Assembly: GCA_934561515.1 (NCBI GenBank)
Contig: CAKTGM010000026.1
Span: 1-26,622 of the forward strand
Direction: 5' to 3'
DNA: 26,622 nt
Source: an uncultured Oscillospiraceae bacterium
Lineage (GTDB): Bacteria > Bacillota > Clostridia > Oscillospirales > Oscillospiraceae
Shown here: positions 22,292 to 26,622 of the stretch, piece by piece
Numbering within the stretch: position 1 is the stretch's first letter
Layout: the number at the start of each line of letters is the position of its first letter
The notes under the pieces: model-generated
Told to the model about the DNA's origin: nothing
The model's database searches: none
What the model saw: only the letters and a program-made list of their open reading frames with translations
Program-made: the position numbers and the translations under genes

Positions 22292-22660
22292 ATGAAAATT
22301 CAAAAGGCCTCCGAGGATTACCTTGAATCCATGCTGATGATGAAGGAGACGCACGGCTACATCCGCTCGGTGGACGTGGCGGAACACCTCGGCGTGACCA
22401 AGCCCAGCGTGACCTACGCGACCAAGCGCCTGCGCGAGAATGGCTACATTGAGATGGACCATGACGGCCTCATCACGCTGACCGACCGCGGCATGGCCAT
22501 CGCCGCCAAGATGCTCGACCGCCACCACACGCTGACGAGATTTCTCGTTGCGCTCGGTGTGGACGAAAAGACCGCCGAGGAGGATGCCTGCAAGATCGAG
22601 CACGACATCAGCCAGCAGACCTATGACGCGATCTGCGAGCACGCGAGAAAAAACGCCTGA
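22292..22660 (+). CDS. DtxR/MntR-family metal-dependent transcriptional regulator
   Basis: 122 residues: a winged helix (about 5-65, VDVAEHLGVTKPSVTYATKRLRENGYI) and a metal-binding/dimerisation domain (about 66-118), with no C-terminal SH3 domain, as in MntR. Candidate metal ligands are D9, E12, H78 and E103-H104 in KIEHDI, matching MntR positions. It represses target genes when loaded with Fe(II) or Mn(II). ATG 22292 is used; TTG 22277 and GTG 22280 are in-frame alternatives and the ribosome site is weak. It is divergent from the feo operon across about 230 bases that hold four operator-like dyads, so control of iron uptake is the likely job. Confidence 0.88.
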   Translation: MKIQKASEDYLESMLMMKETHGYIRSVDVAEHLGVTKPSVTYATKRLRENGYIEMDHDGLITLTDRGMAIAAKMLDRHHTLTRFLVALGVDEKTAEEDACKIEHDISQQTYDAICEHARKNA

Positions 22661-22689
22661 GCGCCGGCATTTTCCGGCAGAAAACAGCA

Positions 22690-22729
22690 AAAAGCGCCAT
22701 GCACTGAAAACAAAGTGCATGGCGCTTTT
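22690..22729. terminator. Bidirectional terminator between the regulator gene and dsdA
   Basis: A perfect 16-bp stem, AAAAGCGCCATGCACT and its complement, with an 8-base A-rich loop. The A and T ends serve as T-tracts in either direction for two convergent genes. Confidence 0.85.
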
Positions 22730-22740
22730 CTTCGTTGTGC

Positions 22741-24024
22741 TCAGCCGTTCAGGAGCGCTTCGCGCACGCTCTGCGGCACGAGCGCGCCGCCCGTCGCCCA
22801 GACAAGGTGCGTGACATTTTCCTGCGGGAGATCGCCGAGGATGTCCTCCGCCGCCTCGCCAAAGCGCGCAGGGCCTGCAAAGCCCGCGCAGGCCGAGGGC
22901 TCGGCAAAGATGCCCTCGCTCTCATACAGGGCGCGAAGATACGGCGCAAGGTGCTCGTCGGCGACGGTGAAGCCGCCTTCGGCAAGGTCTCTGACCATCC
23001 GGCAGGCAAAGCCCGAGCAGCGGCTCACGGCAAGGCCGTCTGCCGCGGTGCGGCCGGTCAGGCCGATGTCCTGCACGCAGACGCCGTTTCCAACGCCGCT
23101 TGAAAGGCCAAGCAGCATACAGGGCGCCTCCGTCGGCTCGACAAAAAAGACGTGCACATTGTCGCCGAATTCCTGCTTGAGACCGAAGCAGATGCCGCCC
23201 GGCGCGCCGCCGACGCCGCAGGGGATGTACACGCAGAGCGGATGCGCCGCGTCCACTGCGACCTGCTGCTGCGCGAGCTGCGCCTTGAGCCGCCGTGCGG
23301 CCACGGCGTAGCCAAGGAAGAGGTCCTGCGAATTCTCATCGTCGACAAAATGGCTGAGCGCATCGCCCGCCGCGAGAGCGCGTCCCTCCGCTACGGCGCA
23401 GGAGTAGTCCGCGCCGTATTCAAGGACCGCAACGCCCTTCTCGCGCAGGAGATCCTTCTTCCACTGCTTTGCGTCCGCGCTCATGTGCACCGTGACCTGA
23501 TAGCCGAGCGCCGCGCCCAGAATGCCGATGCTCAGTCCCAGGTTGCCCGTGGAGCCAACGTGCAGATGATACTGCGAAAAGAGCGCGCGGAAGGCGCTCG
23601 TCGCAAAAACGCTGTAATCGTCCTGCGGCTGGATGAGGCCGCGCGCAAGGGCAACATCCTCGGTGTACTTGAGCACCTCGTAGCAGCCGCCGCGCGCCTT
23701 GACGCTGCCGGCAACGGGCAGGTCGCAGTCGCGCTTCAAAAAGAGGCGGCCCAGAAGCGCCGCGCCCTCGGCGTTCAGGCGAGCGCGCATGGCGGGGATC
23801 TCCGTCAGGGGCGACTCAATGAGGCCGTGATCGGCCTCCGTCTCGGGGAATACCTTTTTGAGAAAAGGTGCAAAGCGCTCAAGGCGCGCCTCGGCGTCAT
23901 CCACGTCCGCACGCGTGAGCGGAAGGGCGGACAGCACGGCATCCGCCCCCTCCGTCTGCTTTTCGATCCAGACGCTCTCACTGCGCTGCTGCATTGCGAG
24001 CAAAAATTCCTTACTGTTGCGCAT
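22741..24024 (-). CDS. dsdA: D-serine ammonia-lyase
   Basis: 427 residues, close to the 440 of known DsdA. This PLP enzyme turns D-serine into pyruvate and ammonia. The PLP lysine is K109 in PVAGSVKARGG; VGSTGNLGLSIG binds substrate or cofactor, and CGVGGAPGG is the phosphate-binding glycine loop. GFACRMVRDLAEGGFTVAD is typical of DsdA. ATG 24024 follows AGGAG and overlaps the yvcK stop by 14 bases, so the two are translationally linked. D-serine breakdown could supply pyruvate or detoxify D-serine; no dedicated transporter or DsdC-type regulator is next to it. Confidence 0.92.
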   Translation of the reverse strand: MRNSKEFLLAMQQRSESVWIEKQTEGADAVLSALPLTRADVDDAEARLERFAPFLKKVFPETEADHGLIESPLTEIPAMRARLNAEGAALLGRLFLKRDCDLPVAGSVKARGGCYEVLKYTEDVALARGLIQPQDDYSVFATSAFRALFSQYHLHVGSTGNLGLSIGILGAALGYQVTVHMSADAKQWKKDLLREKGVAVLEYGADYSCAVAEGRALAAGDALSHFVDDENSQDLFLGYAVAARRLKAQLAQQQVAVDAAHPLCVYIPCGVGGAPGGICFGLKQEFGDNVHVFFVEPTEAPCMLLGLSSGVGNGVCVQDIGLTGRTAADGLAVSRCSGFACRMVRDLAEGGFTVADEHLAPYLRALYESEGIFAEPSACAGFAGPARFGEAAEDILGDLPQENVTHLVWATGGALVPQSVREALLNG

Positions 24025-25078
24025 GATATGTATTCTCCTGTTCCTCGGTAATGTACTGTTGTGTGCCGCGATAGATGCGCACGGTGCGCTCGCGGTAAAG
24101 CTCCATCACGGCCTGCGCGAGAAGCGTGGGGTCGTGGCGGGCATAGCCCCCCTGCGCGGAGAGCAGCGGATATTCGGCAAGCGCCACGCCCATGCGGGCG
24201 ATGCGCTCGCGGTCAACACGCAGAAGCTCTGCGTCCTCGGCGCTGTAGCGCGCGGCAAGCGTCTGCGGGATGGGCGCGCTGTTGGCAAGGCAGAGGTCGA
24301 TGAGGCCCTCGCGTCCGTGGCGCAGCAGGGCTTCAAGATGGTCGGCGGCGGTGTAGCCCTCCGTCTCGCCGTCCTGCGTCATGATGTTGCAGATGTAAAA
24401 GGTCTGCGCGCGGGAGGCGCGGATGGCGTCGGCCACGCCGTCGACAAGAAGATTGGGGATGATGCTTGTATAGAGGCTGCCCGGGCCGAGCAGGATGAGG
24501 TCCGCTTCCTCGATGGCGCGCAGCGCGTCGGGCAGGGCCTTTGGATGCTCGGGCAGGAGCGAAACGTGGTGGATGCGGCAGTCCTGCCGCTTTTTCGCGC
24601 TGAAGATGTTCGACTCTCCCACGACGCGCGCACCGTTTTCAAAAAAGGCCTCCAGCCGCACGTCGGCATTTGTCACCGGCAGCACGCGCCCGGAGATCGC
24701 GAGCACCTGCCCCATCATGGCGACGGCCTCTTCAAAGCTGCCCGCCATGCCGTTGAGCGCGGCGAGCAGGAGGTTGCCGAACGACTGCCCGCGCAGCTGC
24801 CCCTCGGGAAAGCGGTAGTCGAGCAGCTTTTCCATCACAGGCTCTGTGTTCGCAAGTGCCTGCATACACTGGCGCACGTCGCCCGGCGGAAGAATGCCCA
24901 TGTCGCGGCGCAGCACGCCGCTGCCGCCGCCATCGTCCGCCACAGTGACGACCGCCGTCAGCCGGTCTGTATATTTTTTCAGTCCGCGCAGCATCGTGGA
25001 AAGGCCCGTCCCGCCGCCTACAGCAACGATCTTCGGCCCCGCCGGTGCACGGGATATGGATGAAACACCGTATGTCAT
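24011..25078 (-). CDS. yvcK: Gluconeogenesis factor YvcK/CofD-like protein
   Basis: 355 residues of the UPF0052/YvcK group: KIVAVGGGTGLSTMLRGLK (16-34), TVADDGGGSGVLRRD (45-59), PPGDVRQC (64-71), QSFGNLLLAAL and LGPGSLYTSIIPNLLV. B. subtilis YvcK binds UDP-GlcNAc and is needed for growth on gluconeogenic carbon and for cell shape. ATG 25078 follows GAGGGG at 9 bases; an earlier in-frame TTG overlaps that ribosome site. In most Firmicutes yvcK sits between rapZ and whiA; here it stands first before dsdA, with neither partner gene next to it. Confidence 0.92.
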   Translation of the reverse strand: MTYGVSSISRAPAGPKIVAVGGGTGLSTMLRGLKKYTDRLTAVVTVADDGGGSGVLRRDMGILPPGDVRQCMQALANTEPVMEKLLDYRFPEGQLRGQSFGNLLLAALNGMAGSFEEAVAMMGQVLAISGRVLPVTNADVRLEAFFENGARVVGESNIFSAKKRQDCRIHHVSLLPEHPKALPDALRAIEEADLILLGPGSLYTSIIPNLLVDGVADAIRASRAQTFYICNIMTQDGETEGYTAADHLEALLRHGREGLIDLCLANSAPIPQTLAARYSAEDAELLRVDRERIARMGVALAEYPLLSAQGGYARHDPTLLAQAVMELYRERTVRIYRGTQQYITEEQENTYHAQQ

Positions 25079-25113
25079 AGGGATTTTTCCCCTCAAATCT
25101 GATTTTTATCGAA

Positions 25114-25148
25114 CGAAACGAATGTTCGGAAACAGTCTAAGTAGTATA
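25114..25148 (-). promoter_or_regulatory. Promoter region of yvcK-dsdA
   Basis: Minus strand TGTTATACT (extended -10; box 25143-25148) with a weak TTCCCT-like -35 at 17 bases. The start would be near 25136. A GAAC-N4-GTTT motif in CGAACATTCGTTTCG (complement of 25114-25128) lies just after the start. The 281 bases between yvcK and the thioesterase gene hold no other gene. Confidence 0.45.
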
Positions 25149-25296
25149 ACAGGCTTTTGTGGAAAAGGGAAGAGGCAAGCAGGACAAGTTTTTTCATTTT
25201 TACGTCAAAAAATGACAATGTTATACAAAAAGACGCGAAGAACCGTCCTTTTTTGCCCTCCCGAACGGCGGCATACCTTTGCCGCGCGGCCGGGCG

Positions 25297-25325
25297 TTGC
25301 TTTTTTCGTCAGGCTATGATAAGAT
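25297..25325 (+). promoter_or_regulatory. Possible promoter of the thioesterase-DUF3783 pair
   Basis: TTGCTT (25297-25302), 17 bases, TAAGAT (25320-25325); the start would be near 25332, about 28 bases before ATG 25360. Moderate match only. Confidence 0.4.
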
Positions 25326-25359
25326 GGTCGACATAGTCATCAAAAGGAGCTATTTTCCA

Positions 25360-25797
25360 ATGGAACTGTCGGAAATTGTGAATCAGGCGGAGGCGCTGGA
25401 CGAAAAGAACGCCTTCGCCGTCTACAATCATATTGAATCGGAATTTGTCGAGCCGGATCACGCCATCTTCCGCCTGAACATCCGCCCCGAGAGCAAGAAT
25501 CCCTACGGCGTGGTGCACGGCGGCGCCATCTACACAATGGCGGACAACGCCACGGGCTACGCCGCCCACACGGACGGGCGCTGCTACGTGACACAGACGA
25601 GCGCAATGCACTTTCTGCGCAACCAGACGCGCGGCCTTGTGCGCGCGGACGCGAAGGTGCGTCACCGCGGACACGCGACCTGCCTTGTGGATGTGGACAT
25701 CATCGGCGAGGGCGGAAAGCTGCTGGCAACGGGCGAGTTCACCTATTTCTGCGTCGACCCCGAGCTGATGGCAAAAAAGGCAGAGGAACAGCACTGA
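25360..25797 (+). CDS. PaaI-family hotdog-fold thioesterase
   Basis: 145 residues, the normal size of a single hotdog domain. NPYGVVHGGAIYTMADNATGYAA (about 47-69) is the PaaI-type signature, with the Asn, His-Gly-Gly and Asp that hold the acyl-CoA thioester. These enzymes hydrolyse acyl- or aryl-CoA; the substrate here is not evident. ATG 25360 follows AAAAGGAG at about 11 bases; a longer frame lies upstream of the promoter. The next gene starts 17 bases after its stop, so the two form a small operon. Confidence 0.88.
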   Translation: MELSEIVNQAEALDEKNAFAVYNHIESEFVEPDHAIFRLNIRPESKNPYGVVHGGAIYTMADNATGYAAHTDGRCYVTQTSAMHFLRNQTRGLVRADAKVRHRGHATCLVDVDIIGEGGKLLATGEFTYFCVDPELMAKKAEEQH

Positions 25798-25814
25798 TCG
25801 GAAAGGAGACATAC

Positions 25815-26222
25815 ATGGCAACGGCACTGCTTTTTAATTTCACCGATGCGCAGAAGCTGCAAAAGCTCCGCTTCGCGCTCTTCAAGCACGGCGTCACCGC
25901 ACGCGTTGTGGACGCGTCGGACTTCGGCCAGCCCGTCGGCTGGCTCTGCGCGCTCGAGGGCTTCCTTCCTGACAACGCGGCAGCCGAGGGCGGCTTTACA
26001 GACGAGATGCTGGTGCTGTGCGGTCTTTCAGCCGCGCAGCTCGACGGTCTGCTGACGGCCCTTCGGCGCAGCCGCGCCGTCGTCGCGCTCAAAGCGGTCG
26101 TGACGGAGGAAAATGCCTCGTGGAGTGCCAAAAGGCTGCACGATGAGATCTTAGAGGAGCACGAGGCTATGAAGGGCGCGCGTACCGCAAACGCAGAAAA
26201 ACGCTCCGCACACCGTAAATAA
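25815..26222 (+). CDS. DUF3783-domain protein
   Basis: 135 residues. Residues 60-116 match DUF3783: MLVLCGLSAAQLDGLLTALRR, ALKAVVTEENASWSAKRLHDEILEEHEAM, with the conserved K-A-V-x-T and W. The N-terminal third (ALLFNFTDAQKLQKLRFAL) looks like a short alpha/beta unit, and the tail is basic. The function of the family is unknown. ATG 25815 follows AAAGGAG. It is cotranscribed with the thioesterase gene. Confidence 0.8.
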   Translation: MATALLFNFTDAQKLQKLRFALFKHGVTARVVDASDFGQPVGWLCALEGFLPDNAAAEGGFTDEMLVLCGLSAAQLDGLLTALRRSRAVVALKAVVTEENASWSAKRLHDEILEEHEAMKGARTANAEKRSAHRK

Positions 26223-26225
26223 TCC

Positions 26226-26254
26226 TTGCAACCGCGCGTCTCCGGCGGTATAAT
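26226..26254 (+). promoter_or_regulatory. Strong promoter ahead of the tRNA-Pro fragments
   Basis: TTGCAA (26226-26231), 17 bases, TATAAT (26249-26254). Transcription would start near 26261. No gene follows for the rest of the window, only the two truncated tRNA copies, so it is plausibly the old promoter of a tRNA gene. Confidence 0.7.
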
Positions 26255-26320
26255 AACAGGGCTTTGCAGCGCAGGGCCCTGTCAGATGCGCCAAAGCGCC
26301 GCAGCAGGCCAGATGAATAT

Positions 26321-26359
26321 CGGGGTGCTGCGCAGCTGACAGCGCGCCTGCTTTGGGAG
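26321..26359 (+). pseudogene. Truncated tRNA-Pro(UGG) 5' half, copy 1 (decayed)
   Basis: The sequence runs from an acceptor-like CGGGGTG through a D arm (GCGC-AGCTGACA-GCGC) and a 5' anticodon arm (CCTGC TTTGGGA, anticodon TGG), and then stops matching a tRNA after GGGAG. The D loop has lost the GG pair. No anticodon-stem 3' strand, T arm or acceptor 3' strand follows. Confidence 0.65.
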
Positions 26360-26391
26360 AATACGACCAGCCGGATAAAAAACTCAATAAC

Positions 26392-26429
26392 CGGGATTAG
26401 CGCAGTTGGTAGCGCGCCTGCTTTGGGAG
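26392..26429 (+). pseudogene. Truncated tRNA-Pro(UGG) 5' half, copy 2
   Basis: The fragment has acceptor (C)CGGGAT, TA, D arm GCGC-AGTTGGTA-GCGC, and anticodon arm CCTGC TTTGGGA with anticodon TGG; the D loop keeps GG. After GGGAG the expected GCAGG is missing and no T arm with TTCGA follows. A 30-base core (26400-26429) matches copy 1 (26330-26359) at 27 positions, exactly 70 bases apart. Confidence 0.7.
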
Positions 26430-26537
26430 TGCCGTGGTCGTATCCAAGACGGGGCAAGGCGAAACGCCGCAAAGCCTTGCGACACGGGCGTTTGCTGGAT
26501 TTTCCCCGATTGCCGAAAGCGGCATAAAAGCGTTTTT

Positions 26538-26557
26538 GACCACAGGAATGACCACAG
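26538..26557 (+). repeat. Short direct repeat GACCACAG x2
   Basis: GACCACAG occurs at 26538-26545 and 26550-26557, 12 bases apart, downstream of the tRNA fragments. Such short direct repeats often mark integrase arm sites at element ends; that reading is an inference. Confidence 0.4.
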
Positions 26558-26569
26558 ACAGAAAAATCT

Positions 26570-26597
26570 TTGATTTTCTCCCTCGCCGTGGTATAAT
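26570..26597 (+). promoter_or_regulatory. Promoter for a gene beyond the right edge
   Basis: TTGATT (26570-26575), 16 bases, TATAAT (26592-26597). The start would be near 26604 and the transcript leaves the window. Confidence 0.6.
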
Positions 26598-26622
26598 GGC
26601 AGAAATTGAATATCCGGGTATA

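Noticed and set aside
25238..25247. AAGAACCGTC, a 10-base match to the complement of the intergenic repeat at 3601-3763
   Set aside because: It is too short and the surrounding sequence does not continue the match; chance is likely.
26392..26462. A complete tRNA-Pro gene
   Set aside because: The anticodon-stem 3' strand, T arm and acceptor 3' strand do not follow; only the 5' half is tRNA-like.

Overview
The window reads as chromosomal DNA from a high-GC, anaerobic, gut-type Clostridia; Oscillospiraceae-like is the best guess. That is inferred from the base composition, strong AGGAGG-type ribosome binding sites, sigma-A promoters (TTGACA-N17-TATAAT type), and the gene set: a FeoA/FeoA/FeoB/FeoB-associated Cys-rich operon, an MntR-like regulator, YvcK, DUF3783 and an LTA-synthase-like sulfatase. 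No phage or plasmid genes and no CRISPR array are present. Most of the window is ordinary core or accessory metabolism, with several unexplained RNA-like and regulatory structures between genes.

Layout. 1-3302 (minus): an operon of an XRE-type regulator, an MMPL/RND-type membrane protein and a secreted GLUG-repeat protein cut by the left edge; the open frames overlap. 3303-3912: non-coding, with two minus-strand terminators and a duplicated hairpin-forming repeat. 3913-6597 (minus): an LTA-synthase-like sulfatase with a C-terminal SLH-like region. 6598-7070: divergent promoters and a structured, attenuator-like leader. 7071-9765 (plus): pabA-pabB-pabC, each joined by an ATGA overlap, for p-aminobenzoate (folate) synthesis. 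9766-10172: non-coding, with a candidate small RNA on the minus strand and a short promoter-hairpin unit on the plus strand. 10173-12844 (minus): a DegV-family protein, a sodium:solute symporter and a 31-codon small ORF in front of it. 13087-14265 (plus): a stand-alone CARF/PD-(D/E)XK (DUF1887, Card1-like) protein. 14320-17149 (minus): a lipoprotein and isoaspartyl dipeptidase iadA. 17578-18675 (plus): an AT-richer lipoprotein of unknown function.

18820-22058 (minus) is the ferrous-iron uptake operon feoA-feoA-feoB-Cys-rich membrane protein, divergent from a DtxR/MntR-type regulator (22292-22660). Five copies of a 16-bp dyad (GTTARA-N4-TYTAAC) lie at both promoters, ahead of the first feoA and ahead of feoB, which suggests one metal-responsive regulon controlled by the adjacent repressor. 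FeoB carries an unusual acidic insert of about 110 residues. 22741-25078 (minus) holds yvcK followed by an overlapping D-serine ammonia-lyase gene. 25360-26222 (plus) holds a PaaI-type thioesterase and a DUF3783 protein. 26223-26622 has no gene but contains a consensus promoter, two tandem 5' halves of a tRNA-Pro(UGG) and short direct repeats that look like an old integration scar.

The items most worth following up are the stand-alone Card1-like effector whose expected ExK motif reads SCK, the five-site iron operator set, the candidate small RNA at 9827-9969, the pab leader with mutually exclusive hairpins, the FeoB insert and the tandem tRNA-Pro fragments.
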